This document shows, piece after piece, positions 37,546 through 46,611 of a DNA stretch of 64,000 bases. The notes under the pieces were generated by a model. It was not told the DNA's origin. It did not search any database and saw only the letters and a program-made list of their open reading frames with translations. The DNA lies in contig JBALTG010000002.1 of the NCBI GenBank assembly GCA_036964625.1, forward strand, positions 28,317-92,316, written 5' to 3'. This DNA comes from Motiliproteus sp036964625. GTDB lineage: Bacteria > Pseudomonadota > Gammaproteobacteria > Pseudomonadales > Balneatricaceae. The position numbers and the translations under genes are program-made. The first letter of the stretch is position 1, and each line of letters begins with the position of its first letter.

Positions 37546-40500
37546 ATGAAAAGTCTTCTTGCTTTAGTTCTGTTCATTACCTCTCTGGCGTTATGGGCTC
37601 CTGCGTACGCCCAGGTCGAGCTGAACACCCAGATAGATCAGCTTCAGATACAGTTAGAGCAGTTGATTGATGTGTCTGCTGACAAGCCCAAGCGTCAGAT
37701 CCTTCAACAGACGATTACCGCCCTACAGAGCCAGTTGCAGCTGCACTCCAAAACTGATCAATTACAGGCTGAAATAGATAGCCAGCCGGCCACACTCAAG
37801 GCACTGAATGCTGCCTTGGAACGAGGGCACGAGGGCGCTCCATTGCCCGATCTGGAACAGCTTGATATCGAGCAACTGGATCAGCTGCTCACCAAAATGA
37901 ATGCTCGCCTGCTTAAGTTGGAGTGGGATCAGGCCCTGCAGCAGAAGCAGCAGTTTCAAGCGGAACAGAGCCAGAGTCGCATTCGGGAACAGCTGATCGA
38001 GTTAAATCTGGATCAGGAACTCGGGCAACAACCTGACGCTACGGCGGGTTTAGCGGATAACCCCGAGCTGAGTGTGCAGCTACAAAACGCCACATTCACA
38101 GCGGGTAAGCTTCGCGTGCAGTCGTTGGAGTTGGAGTTGCTGGCGATCCCCAGGCGTGCCGAGATAGCCAAGCGGACCTGGCAGCAACTCGAGAACGAGC
38201 GCCAGAGCCACTCGAAAAACCTCGAGAAGATACGTGAATTGCAACAGGCTCGACAGCGAACCGAACTTGAACGTGCGATAAGCAAACTTGATGACAGCCG
38301 GCAAAGCGTCGATGCCCATCCGCTGCTGGTGAATACCAATGAACAAAATCGACTGTTTTCGATTAAGCTGCGTGAGTTACTCCCCCGCATAGAGGCTGCT
38401 GACCGCAGAAGGCTATCGCTCCACCATCGCATGACAGAGCTGAGCACCACCTTTCGCTCAATCGCCCAACAGCTTGAACTGGAGGTCAGCCATATAAGCC
38501 CGGCGCAACGCCGCTATCTATTCAGGAACAAAGAGCCTATTGATAGCAGTAAAACAGCCAACGAAATTAATCTGTTGCGGTTGAAAAACACGCTGGTTGA
38601 GCAGCTGCAGACGGATGTTACCCAGCAGCTTGCGGCGCTACCGGCAACAGTGGTGGCGGATCTATCCGTTTCCGAACAAACGCTGTACCGTCAGCTGCTC
38701 AGTGACCAACTGACCCTGATAAACCGCGTCGCTGATGCCCGTCAGCAGTTGATCAACGAGCGGAATCGGATTCTCGGCCTCGAAAATCTGATCAATCAAC
38801 AGATCGAAGAAAACAGTCAGCTGCTCAGCGAACAGTTGCTCTGGAATCCCGTATCCGGCCCGATTTTTGTGCACTGGCCTAAGGAGGTCTTTGACGCTAT
38901 TGGGCAGTTGATCGAACGTTGGAGTAAAGCGCTGGACGAGCCGTTATCCCAGCCAGGTTCCAGCATTTATCGGCAAGCTATGCTGCTCGCTGTCATATTA
39001 ATAGCCGTCGCTTGGTTACGCCGTTATCAGCTTACCCACCAGGAGGCCTGGGAACAGCAGGTTGGCAATGTTATCCATGACCGGTTTCATCACAGTGTAC
39101 AGCTACTGTTTCTGGCGCTGACAACGGCCCTCCCTGTACCCCTGATGCTGGCGCTTATTGCCCACAACTTGCTCAACCCCATCCACCCCGACGCTGAAAC
39201 ACTGAAAGTGATGCTCTTTGTTGCTGCATTGACGACCTGGGCAGTTCACAGCTTACGAAACTGGTTGAAAGGGTCCAGTGGGCTTTTTGTGGGCCACTTT
39301 GGCATCAGCGAAAAGCTCACCCGCGTGCTGCGTCGACATTTGGGCATCCTTTATATGACCTGCCTGCCGTTGTTGCTACTGCAGATTTATCTCTGGAATA
39401 TGGATTCAGAGGAGGTGAACTCCGGGTTGACCCGGCTGGTGATGATTACGCTGATTACGATCATCACCGTACTCTGGGCCAGACTCTGGAAAGTAAACCG
39501 GGAGCTTAACCAGTTAACAGAAACGCTGACCTGGTGGACTCGGGCTGAGACCTGGCTATCATCCCTAGTGCTGTTTAATCTTGTCATGCTGGGTCTGACG
39601 ATAGCGGGCTATACCTTCACGGTCAACGCCATGATGTACGCCGTGCTTCAGGGATTGGTTGTATTGATTTTAGTGATTTTGTTTTACAAGTTGGGAATGC
39701 GCTGGGTGCTTATTGCCGAACGCCGCCTTGAGTTTGAGCGAGCCAAGGCACGCAGAGCAGAGATCATAGCTTTGCGCGAGAAGCATGAAGAGGAGCTACC
39801 GCTTGAAACTAATTATTTGAACCTGCAGACCATATCTGACCATTCGCGAACACTGCTTAAAACAGCAATCCTGATGCTGTTGGTATCCCTGTTATGGGGT
39901 TTTTTCGGTGGATTCCTGCCAGTTTTTGATGCGCTGGATAATGTGGTTCTCTGGAGCAGCCTGAATGCGGAGGGCGAGGTGGCAGGCAGTATGACGCTGA
40001 AAAACATGCTGTTTGGTATCGTCATACTGAGTCTCAGCTTGCTGGCAGCCCATAACCTCCCGGGGTTGCTCGAGTTGCTGGTGTTGCAGAACCTTAATCT
40101 TGAGCCTGGGACGGGATACGCCTTCAGCTCGCTGATAAAATACCTGCTTATTCTGGTCGGTATGTTTGGCGCTTTTTCACAATTTGGACTGGAATGGGGA
40201 AAACTCCAGTGGCTGGTTGCCGCATTGGGTGTGGGTCTGGGCTTCGGTTTGCAGGAGATAGTCGCCAACTTCGTTTCCGGCCTGGTCATACTGTTCGAAA
40301 AGCCGGTGCGTATCGGGGATACGGTGACCATCGATAACCTCACCGGGACCGTCACTCGTATTCATATTCGCGCCACAACCATTGTGGACTGGGACCGTAA
40401 AGAGGTGATCATTCCCAATAAGACGTTTATGACCCAGCAATTGATCAATTGGTCACTCTCCGATTCCGTCACACGCATCGTCATTCCTGTCGGCGTAGCC

Positions 40501-40782
40501 CACGGGTCGGATACCGAATTAGCCCGACAACTCCTGCTGGATGCCGCAAGAGAACAGTCAAAAGTGCTGAAAGAGCCCAAACCTGAAGCATTCTTCATCG
40601 GTTTTGGAGACAGTGCGCTGAATCTGAAGCTACACCTGCACGTTAACTCAATGGCGGATCGTCTGGACGTCATGCACAACGTAAATACCAGCATCGCAGC
40701 CAAGTTCAGGGCCTCAGGGCTGGAGATTGCCTTCCCTCAGTTGGATATACATTTGGACCCGGCACCGGATACGAGATCTTAA
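37546..40782 (+). CDS. Large mechanosensitive channel, MscK/MscM (KefA) type
   Basis: Osmotic-release channel of 1078 residues. The ATG at 37546 opens a good signal peptide (MKSLLALVLFITSLALWAPAYAQ); a GTG eight codons earlier is also in frame. Residues about 25-430 form a long periplasmic coiled-coil, Gln/Leu/Glu-rich. Eight or more membrane helices follow from about 480. The MscS core begins near 890 with the pore helix VAALGVGLGFGLQEIVANFVSG, then the beta domain RIGDTVTIDNLTGTVTRIHIRATTI and IIPNKTFMTQQLINWSLSD. The layout matches MscK and YjeP rather than small MscS. Confidence 0.93.
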   Translation: MKSLLALVLFITSLALWAPAYAQVELNTQIDQLQIQLEQLIDVSADKPKRQILQQTITALQSQLQLHSKTDQLQAEIDSQPATLKALNAALERGHEGAPLPDLEQLDIEQLDQLLTKMNARLLKLEWDQALQQKQQFQAEQSQSRIREQLIELNLDQELGQQPDATAGLADNPELSVQLQNATFTAGKLRVQSLELELLAIPRRAEIAKRTWQQLENERQSHSKNLEKIRELQQARQRTELERAISKLDDSRQSVDAHPLLVNTNEQNRLFSIKLRELLPRIEAADRRRLSLHHRMTELSTTFRSIAQQLELEVSHISPAQRRYLFRNKEPIDSSKTANEINLLRLKNTLVEQLQTDVTQQLAALPATVVADLSVSEQTLYRQLLSDQLTLINRVADARQQLINERNRILGLENLINQQIEENSQLLSEQLLWNPVSGPIFVHWPKEVFDAIGQLIERWSKALDEPLSQPGSSIYRQAMLLAVILIAVAWLRRYQLTHQEAWEQQVGNVIHDRFHHSVQLLFLALTTALPVPLMLALIAHNLLNPIHPDAETLKVMLFVAALTTWAVHSLRNWLKGSSGLFVGHFGISEKLTRVLRRHLGILYMTCLPLLLLQIYLWNMDSEEVNSGLTRLVMITLITIITVLWARLWKVNRELNQLTETLTWWTRAETWLSSLVLFNLVMLGLTIAGYTFTVNAMMYAVLQGLVVLILVILFYKLGMRWVLIAERRLEFERAKARRAEIIALREKHEEELPLETNYLNLQTISDHSRTLLKTAILMLLVSLLWGFFGGFLPVFDALDNVVLWSSLNAEGEVAGSMTLKNMLFGIVILSLSLLAAHNLPGLLELLVLQNLNLEPGTGYAFSSLIKYLLILVGMFGAFSQFGLEWGKLQWLVAALGVGLGFGLQEIVANFVSGLVILFEKPVRIGDTVTIDNLTGTVTRIHIRATTIVDWDRKEVIIPNKTFMTQQLINWSLSDSVTRIVIPVGVAHGSDTELARQLLLDAAREQSKVLKEPKPEAFFIGFGDSALNLKLHLHVNSMADRLDVMHNVNTSIAAKFRASGLEIAFPQLDIHLDPAPDTRS

Positions 40783-40849
40783 CGCTGAAAGGGTGCTTAC
40801 CGGTTAAACATGAGGAGTTCATATTGCGAGTTCAATGGATCGTTGGGCG

Positions 40850-40869
40850 AATAAAACGAACGTTTTATA
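40850..40869. promoter_or_regulatory. Perfect dyad and small hairpin after the channel gene
   Basis: ATAAAACG-AA-CGTTTTAT is an 8-base perfect inverted repeat about 70 bases after the channel stop. A GCCCA/TGGGC hairpin within TTTAAA borders follows at about 40871-40905. One of these may act as terminator or operator; no regulator is recognised. Confidence 0.3.
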
Positions 40870-41024
40870 ATTTAAAGCCCAGTTAATCGTGGGCATATAT
40901 TTAAAATAAGAAAACTGGATCGACAGCCTAATCAAGCGTCGCGCCAGCACCAAAAGAGCTTGACGTTTATAAGGAGGATAGCTCAGCAAGTGGCATGAAT
41001 GAAGGAAGATGCGATCAAGTCACT

Positions 41025-41385
41025 AGCAGATAAGGACTGCATATTGGCCATTCCCACCGGAGCAGCCCCACCCAAATGTCCATAAATCCTGACGAAACAA
41101 CGGTAGCATCATAGTCACGCCCCAGAACCCGGAACACGGATGGCACCGTAAATGCCATCATTACCAATACTTGGAGCAGAAGGGCAATAAAAAAGGCCCA
41201 CTCTTATCGGCCAGCAACAAGAGCGGCATATTCATTAGCGACATACTCAAAATGATATGCAGGCAAACCTCAGCGAGTCTGACTCGGTGCGGCAATATTA
41301 ATAGGAGACTTGCACAGATCCACTACGTTAGTGATCAAAATGCCGACGAGCATGGCCGACAGAGTCGGCAATCCGTTTTTCTTAG
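41025..41385 (-). pseudogene. gltS remnant (C-terminal half, frameshifted)
   Basis: Reading leftward in shifting frames I find GLPTLSAMLVGILITNVVDLC, then LSMSLMNMPLLLLADKSGPF, LLLQVLVMMAFTVPSVFRVLGRDYDATVVSSGF, and finally HLGGAAPVGMANM. These match, in order, the second half of GltS (compare VTCLFAGILITNF, MSLMSMQLWALVDLASP, GRNYDAAVICAGF, LGSTPTAMANM in the gene at 12673). At least two frame changes and a stop separate the pieces. It is not a recent copy of 12673 but a diverged relative. Edges are approximate. Confidence 0.8.
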
Positions 41386-41431
41386 AAGTGGCGCTCGGGG
41401 GCCGGTATTTTTCGGTACTCCCGGGGCAGTT

Positions 41432-41809
41432 TCAATCGCGATCATCGAGGTATTTTTTTATGATCTCCTTTGTTTTTCTTGCCGCATCGATCGATGCCGT
41501 ATAACTGTAGGCGGCGGGGTTTTGTTGGCACTCGGTGACAAATATATGGTGATACAGACTCGAGATTTTCTTGGACAGGCCCTTGGTTACAGCACGCTTT
41601 TCGTCCACACTATTTAGTTTCGCCAAAATCGACGGATCCATGGCTGCGCTGATGACTAGGTCGTAGCCGCCGACATTTTCCGGCCAGGATGACAGCTCCT
41701 TGAGAAAAGCGGCGCATACGCGATTTTCTGCGTAGGCTGGAGCTGCCGACATTAATCCTAGCGTTGTGACTACTACCAGGATTTTAGGAAGCGATTTTAT
41801 CTGATTCAT
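41432..41809 (-). CDS. Small secreted protein, paralogue of 60653
   Basis: A 125-residue exported protein of unknown function. The signal peptide MNQIKSLPKILVVVTTLGLMSAAPAYA is clear and GGAGAG precedes the ATG. The mature part has two cysteines (RVCAAFL, TECQQNP) and conserved segments shared with 60653-61039: WPENVGGYDLVISAAMDPSI, KLNSVDEKRAVTKGLSKKISSLYHHIFVT, YSYTAS, and a DDRD-type end. The spacing of these residues suggests one small helical domain with a disulfide. It overlaps nothing and lies next to the gltS remnant. Confidence 0.7.
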   Translation of the reverse strand: MNQIKSLPKILVVVTTLGLMSAAPAYAENRVCAAFLKELSSWPENVGGYDLVISAAMDPSILAKLNSVDEKRAVTKGLSKKISSLYHHIFVTECQQNPAAYSYTASIDAARKTKEIIKKYLDDRD

Positions 41810-42170
41810 AGTGACTCTCCTGCAGCACGGGCGTGCGGCTAATAGCGGCTATATCCGTATAGTCTGTGGTTTTGCGATTGGCACAATGCTCATTACCCGT
41901 GTGCGGCGTTGATTAGTTTGATGGCGTTTGGCCGGGTGCTGTTCAATCTCGCCGAATACGCACAATTGAGGGTACGATATTTTTGTATCCAATTGTATAT
42001 TCACAATATGCATCCGGCTGGACTTTATCTTTTTCAACGAAAGCGCCATGAATGCACAGAGTCTCGTTGCAGCGCTCCGTTGCCATGCCGGCACACATGC
42101 AGGTGCTCGACATGGCAGAACCAGATCGGCGAATTGTACGGTATATGCGGGTCAGTTCACCCTGCCAAAT
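41810..42170. other. Intergenic region between two leftward secreted-protein genes
   Basis: About 360 bases. No frame with a family match is seen on either strand. The AT-rich portion near 41965-42010 could contain the promoter of the gene ending at 41432. No terminator-like hairpin was recognised. Confidence 0.3.
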
Positions 42171-42632
42171 CTACCCGACTGTGTACCCTCGACCCTGAAG
42201 ACAAATACCATAGGCTCTATTAAAGGTCGCCTGATTATCTGCACTTATCTGGGAGGACTGTTGATTTTGTTGGTCAGCCTGTGCGGCGGCCGATCGATTG
42301 GCCCTGCGCTGGCGTGATAGTCCCACCAAGGCACCAACACCAGCCCCCTTCTTGGCATCATCACTATTTCCAATGATTGCACCTATTGCAGCACCACCGA
42401 CAGCCCCTCCCATCGCACCGCCCTGCTTTTGTTGCGGCGCTGCTACTACAGCAGTATTCTGATTCATCGGATCAATGCCAGTCTGGTTTCGTGCCCAGAT
42501 AAAACACTCCCCTTCGTCCTTTTGCTGTGTAGCGGCATCCTGCCCCTTGGCTGGATATATCATCAGGTCAGCAAACACAGACCCTGAGGCCAGGAGCATG
42601 AGTGCTGCCAAAATCGAAAAATTGTATTTCAT
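42171..42632 (-). CDS. Glycine-zipper envelope protein
   Basis: A 153-residue exported protein. The signal peptide MKYNFSILAALMLLASGSVFA precedes a short segment with one cysteine (GECFIWARNQTGIDP). A glycine-zipper segment (GGAMGGAVGGAAIGAIIGN, then GAGVGALVGL) at about residues 72-105 can insert in or span a membrane. A Gln/Ala/Ser-rich linker leads to the conserved end FNRAYGICLQGRGYTV. The layout fits YMGG-like glycine-zipper proteins of the outer membrane. Function is not known. Confidence 0.75.
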   Translation of the reverse strand: MKYNFSILAALMLLASGSVFADLMIYPAKGQDAATQQKDEGECFIWARNQTGIDPMNQNTAVVAAPQQKQGGAMGGAVGGAAIGAIIGNSDDAKKGAGVGALVGLSRQRRANRSAAAQADQQNQQSSQISADNQATFNRAYGICLQGRGYTVG

Positions 42633-42882
42633 ATTAAGTACTCCATCTTCTTTATTGGTTATGAATCAGTTGCATCTATATGCAGCAACATAAATTTATG
42701 TGACTCATCTATATTGTCTTATTATTCTCATGATCGCCTGCTACTCAGCATAGGCTACTATCCCACACTGATGCTCATCACTGCCTCGATAGAAAACAAA
42801 GTTTTAATGGAGACCCAGCGGGGAGGTGATCTTTTTACTGGAGTTAAGGCTGGCCGACAAATGCCCCAAGGGCGCGTACCAC

Positions 42883-43153
42883 CGACTCGGTTGCGGGTGT
42901 TGCTTTTCTTATCTGGAGTATCGCTGTGGGACTACTCGACAACATCCTCAAACCCATTTTGCTTGGGCGGGGGGTTGATGTGCCGATGTTTGTTATCTTC
43001 GTTGGCGCTATCGGAGGGTTTATCAGCACCGGCATTATTGGGCTCTTTATCGGAGCGGTCGTTATGAGTCTGGGTTACACCCTGTTGATGGCTTGGCTTA
43101 AAGGAGCCGATATTGAGCCGGTTAGCGAGGCTGAGTCTTGGCCGGAGGGATGA
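42883..43153 (+). pseudogene. AI-2E family transporter, C-terminal 90 codons only
   Basis: From about 42883 (CGACTCGGTTGCGGGTGTTGC) to the stop at 43153 the sequence repeats the end of the transporter gene at 15620-16720, with scattered, mostly synonymous changes: AFLIWSIAVGLLDNILKPIL, GVDVPMFVIFVGAIGGFIS, GLFIGAVVMSLGYTLLMAWL. The extreme tail differs (KGADIEPVSEAESWPEG). Upstream sequence is unrelated. It faces the intact mlaA gene, as the intact transporter gene faces an mlaA remnant. Confidence 0.9.
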
Positions 43154-43334
43154 GCCGGTGATGTCTTCCGGTTGGCCGTCTTTGCTATTGGGTCAGGCTT
43201 TAGATTCACAGTGGTGGGCGGCTGGCGAACTGTCGGCTTCCGGGATATAGGGTGGCAAGCCTGCACCGTAAAAACGGCTGATGGCTCAGGGCTTCGCCTC
43301 TCGGTATACCGATAGACAGTATTGGTGTTGATTT

Positions 43335-44084
43335 TTACTTGAGAATATCGAATTCTCGCTTCTTCAGATAAAGGTAGCGCACCTTTTCGTACTCGAAGGG
43401 GGTGCCGCCCTGCAGATAGCGAAACTTGACGTTATGTCGGGCGTCGATCGTTTTCAGACCGGTGACGGGCGCTTCTCTGTTTGAATGGTCGTCGTAATTC
43501 AACGGGTCTATCGCATTGAATACCAACGAGTCCGTGGCGAAGCCTGCCGTGTCTCGTAGCGAGGAAGGGCCGAGGATCGGCATCACCAGATAGGGGCCCG
43601 AACCGACCCCCCAGTATCCTAACGCTTGCCCGAAATCCTCTTTCTTTTCGTATATACCGATCAAGGTTGCCGGGTCCCAAAGGCCCAATATTCCGACGGT
43701 GGTGTTCAGCGCCAACCGTGATACTCCGACCACCGTCGACGTCCCCTTCAGTTGCAGCGCTGAATTGATGATGTTGCTGATTTCACCCAGGTTGGAAAAA
43801 AAGTTTGAGACACCCGCTTCGACAAAATTCGGCAGGATGGTTTCATAGGTATCAACGACAGGTATAAACAGATAACGATCAAACTTGGCGTTGAAGTTGT
43901 ACATACCGCGGTTAAATCTTTCCCAGGGGTCGTGAACATCGATGGGGTAGGCCTGGTTTGAGGATACCTTGGCCTGCATCGCTGGGGTCTGGGGCGTCTC
44001 CTTGATGGCTGAGGTGGTGCTGCAGCCGCTGACAGCTATTGCCATCAGCAGCGGCCAGAATTTCCATTTCAAAAACCATCGCAT
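43335..44084 (-). CDS. mlaA: MlaA (VacJ) outer-membrane lipid asymmetry lipoprotein
   Basis: Removes mislocalised phospholipids from the outer leaflet and passes them to the Mla pathway. The 249-residue protein has lipobox VSGC and the family core HDPWERFNRGMYNFNAKFDRYLFIPV, then ALNTTVGILGLWDPAT and DFGQALGYWGVGSGPYLVMPILGPSSLRDT. It starts two bases after the stop of the alpha/beta hydrolase gene, so the two are co-transcribed. The related Mla ABC genes are not in the window. A decayed copy is at 16750-16918. Confidence 0.95.
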   Translation of the reverse strand: MRWFLKWKFWPLLMAIAVSGCSTTSAIKETPQTPAMQAKVSSNQAYPIDVHDPWERFNRGMYNFNAKFDRYLFIPVVDTYETILPNFVEAGVSNFFSNLGEISNIINSALQLKGTSTVVGVSRLALNTTVGILGLWDPATLIGIYEKKEDFGQALGYWGVGSGPYLVMPILGPSSLRDTAGFATDSLVFNAIDPLNYDDHSNREAPVTGLKTIDARHNVKFRYLQGGTPFEYEKVRYLYLKKREFDILK

Positions 44085-44086
44085 GC

Positions 44087-45361
44087 TTAAGGCCTCATAA
44101 CTTCGGTGATATGGGAGACAAAGGCGGGGTGGGCCAGGTTGCCGCAGTGACCGCCGTTGGGGAATATCTTGGCCTGGGCACCGAACAGGTTACGCAGGTA
44201 GTCGACCTCATCCGGTGCCAGAATAAGGTCGTCGGCGTTGGTGACCATGGCCAGCTTGTCGTTGCCCCTGATGTAGCTATCCAGCGGCCTGAGACTCAGC
44301 TGTTCGAGCAGTTCGTCACGCGTCAGTGCCGGGTTTTGCCGTTGGAAATAGGGCAGAAAATAATCATCGAAATATTCGATAAACGTCACCCGTGAACTGG
44401 CTTTTAAGTAGTCGGTCAACGAATCGGCACTGCCCAACTCGAGGTTTTTGGGTTTGAGCAAGCCTTGGTTGGCCATCACGTCAGATGTAAAAATCATATT
44501 GGCGGAGGAGAGCCGGAACGACATGCCGATCAGAGTGCTGAGGGACTCCTGCTTGGGTTGGCCATGTTGGTAGAGCTTGTAGAGGGTATCTTCGTCCAGG
44601 GTTAGCCGTTCGCTCTGGATGTAAAGTTCGGCAACCCTGTCCAGCAGCCGTGCCAGGAATTTATTAACGCTGGCCGGGTCATTAACATCCAGGTTGTCGC
44701 TCAACATTGCATCGATTCGGTTGACCGAATTGAACAGGCTTACCGGAGGGTTGATCAACAGCACCTTCCGGAACCCGAAGCGCTGCTCCTGTTCGTCCAG
44801 CCTGGATACGAAGGCGGCGTTGGCGGCGCCCAAGCTGTAGCCGGTTAGATAGAAACCACTGACCTGCAGTTTATCTCGATGCTTCTCCCAGATACGCCCC
44901 ATCACCCGGTATAGGTCGTCGGCGTCTTCGGACAGGTTGCCGGGAACTCCCGACTTGGAAGCGGTGGCGATAAAGTTGGCGTAGGTCGGTGAGGAGAGGC
45001 TGACGACGTGAAAGCCGGCCTGATAGTAGGCATTCATCAGCAACCGCATCTTCGATGAATCGAAGCCCGCCCCGGTACCTGCGATCACAAAGATCAGCGG
45101 CGCCTCTCCTTGTTGAGCGGCCAGGGCATAGTGCATCCGATCCTGATACCAGAACACCTCGGGGATCGTTTTTCCATCGACAGGGGGCAGGCCGTAATGT
45201 TTGGCGGGGGCGGGCTGGTCAAAACGTACGTGCCAGTCAGCAGGCGTCCCTACCACCGTGGCCACATAGGGATCGTCGAAGGGGTATTGGTATTCGATGC
45301 CATGGCAGTAGAGAGATGCCAGCAGTAGGCTGACTAGGCCTAAACCACGTATCAGATCCAT
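44087..45361 (-). CDS. Alpha/beta hydrolase upstream of mlaA
   Basis: A 424-residue exported serine hydrolase. A hydrophobic leader (LIRGLGLVSLLLASLYCHG) is present. The nucleophile is Ser176 in GYSLGA, preceded by the oxyanion turn FVIAGTGAGFDSSK. The acid is probably Asp377 or Asp378 in VTNADDLI and the base His405 in GGHCGN. Homologues occur next to mlaA in Pseudomonas-like genomes, so lipid or lipoprotein-related chemistry is likely, but the substrate is unknown. Its stop is two bases before the mlaA start. Confidence 0.85.
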   Translation of the reverse strand: MDLIRGLGLVSLLLASLYCHGIEYQYPFDDPYVATVVGTPADWHVRFDQPAPAKHYGLPPVDGKTIPEVFWYQDRMHYALAAQQGEAPLIFVIAGTGAGFDSSKMRLLMNAYYQAGFHVVSLSSPTYANFIATASKSGVPGNLSEDADDLYRVMGRIWEKHRDKLQVSGFYLTGYSLGAANAAFVSRLDEQEQRFGFRKVLLINPPVSLFNSVNRIDAMLSDNLDVNDPASVNKFLARLLDRVAELYIQSERLTLDEDTLYKLYQHGQPKQESLSTLIGMSFRLSSANMIFTSDVMANQGLLKPKNLELGSADSLTDYLKASSRVTFIEYFDDYFLPYFQRQNPALTRDELLEQLSLRPLDSYIRGNDKLAMVTNADDLILAPDEVDYLRNLFGAQAKIFPNGGHCGNLAHPAFVSHITEVMRP

Positions 45362-45603
45362 GGAACATTCCTTTCTAAGTGGTCAGTGGAGTATAGGTAA
45401 GATTTTTAAATAGGGGTTTAGTCTCTAGCTGCCAGATTGGTGGCGCTGTGATACTGGTGATCATGTCCAGAATAGCTTTACTCGAACCGGATTTCGATAG
45501 AATTTTGTCCGACCCCAGTCCGCTCGACCTCCAAGCGGTTAAACTGATGGATGTTGACAACCTAGCACTGAGTTGTTAAACCGATCTACCAGCCTTCCGC
45601 AAA

Positions 45604-45873
45604 ATGGCGTTGGTTTGTCCCGTTTTTTATCTGCCTGAGCATTACAATAATGATTATTACCAGTTCGTTGACTTAGCAGCCTTCGATGATCTTGATGCTG
45701 CTGAACATTGGTTGTGTTCTGTTGATTGGCGAGAATTTTACGGGGACAGACGCCTCACCTTTGCCGGTTATGCTCAATATTTCTCTCGTTTGAAGCTTGT
45801 TGCAGGGTGCAGTTTGTTATCAAAAAACCGCTCTGAGATCTCCGCTACCTCAATTGAAGAGAAAAAATTTTGA
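45604..45873 (+). CDS. Possible small hypothetical protein, 89 aa
   Basis: An open frame rich in aromatic and acidic residues (LPEHYNNDYYQFVDLAAFDDLDAAEHWLCSVDW). No ribosome site is seen and no family is recognised. Base composition is more AT-rich than neighbours. It is included because nothing else occupies this stretch, but it may be chance. Confidence 0.3.
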   Translation: MALVCPVFYLPEHYNNDYYQFVDLAAFDDLDAAEHWLCSVDWREFYGDRRLTFAGYAQYFSRLKLVAGCSLLSKNRSEISATSIEEKKF

Positions 45874-46029
45874 ATATCAGTGTGTTCTAGGAATAGTCTG
45901 ATCAAGTCGCTCCAGACCGCCTGTTTTATCTTCGGATTTCAGTCAGATCCTGCTGGTATACAGGTTTGTTGATCATTTTTCTAACCTAATCCCACCACCA
46001 TTCCGGGAAAAACCACGGCTGCTGAGACA

Positions 46030-46611
46030 GTGGGAGCAGTTGAAGCAGTTCAGGCGACAGAAACAGGTAGCGATGAGTCGCAGGAATTGGCGATGGTTAA
46101 CGAAACTACGTCCCCCCGCCAACCCGTTGTCGAGTGCCCCGTCGTTGTGCCCGTCGTCTGTCCGGAACCCCAACCGGCATCGTCCGACGTCAAGCCGGTG
46201 ATTGGCGAAGTGGAAGCGGTCCGGGTCGAGCCGCCCGGGCTATTGCTTAATGCCCGCATCGATACCGGCGCGACCACCTCCTCGGTCAACGCCTTAGACA
46301 TCGAACGCTTCGAGCGTGACGGCAAGCGCTGGGTGCGCTTCACCCTGGTTGATGAACACGATAAATCTTATGCTCTAGAGCGGCCAGTAGTGCGGATGGT
46401 CAGGATCAAGAGACATGCAGGCGAGGCGCGGCAACGCGCGGTGGTCAAATTGAGTCTGTCGTTAGCCGGCAGGACGCAGTCCTCTGAGGTAAGTTTGACT
46501 GACCGTAGTGATTTCGACTACAAGTTACTCGTCGGCAGAGGCTTTCTGCGCGACACATTCAGCGTAGATATCAGTACGAAATTTACGCAGTCGATACCGA
46601 GTAAACCATGA
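46030..46611 (+). CDS. RimK-associated zinc/aspartyl-type protease-like protein
   Basis: Member of the ATP-dependent zinc protease family (Zn_protease). It has a retropepsin-like core with the active-site-like motif NARIDTGATTSSVNAL at about residue 74 and a second half ending LLVGRGFLRDTFSVDIS. The N-terminus is doubtful: the frame is open back to 45985 without a signal peptide, the GTG at 46030 has no ribosome site, and an ATG at 46093 has AGGA eight bases upstream. Relatives are normally exported, so the leader may have been lost. The next gene starts within its stop codon (ATGA), giving a tight three-gene operon. Confidence 0.78.
   Translation: MGAVEAVQATETGSDESQELAMVNETTSPRQPVVECPVVVPVVCPEPQPASSDVKPVIGEVEAVRVEPPGLLLNARIDTGATTSSVNALDIERFERDGKRWVRFTLVDEHDKSYALERPVVRMVRIKRHAGEARQRAVVKLSLSLAGRTQSSEVSLTDRSDFDYKLLVGRGFLRDTFSVDISTKFTQSIPSKP

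Noticed and set aside
41171..41617. 148-codon plus-strand frame
   Set aside because: It overlaps both the gltS remnant and the well-supported secreted gene on the other strand and has no family pattern.
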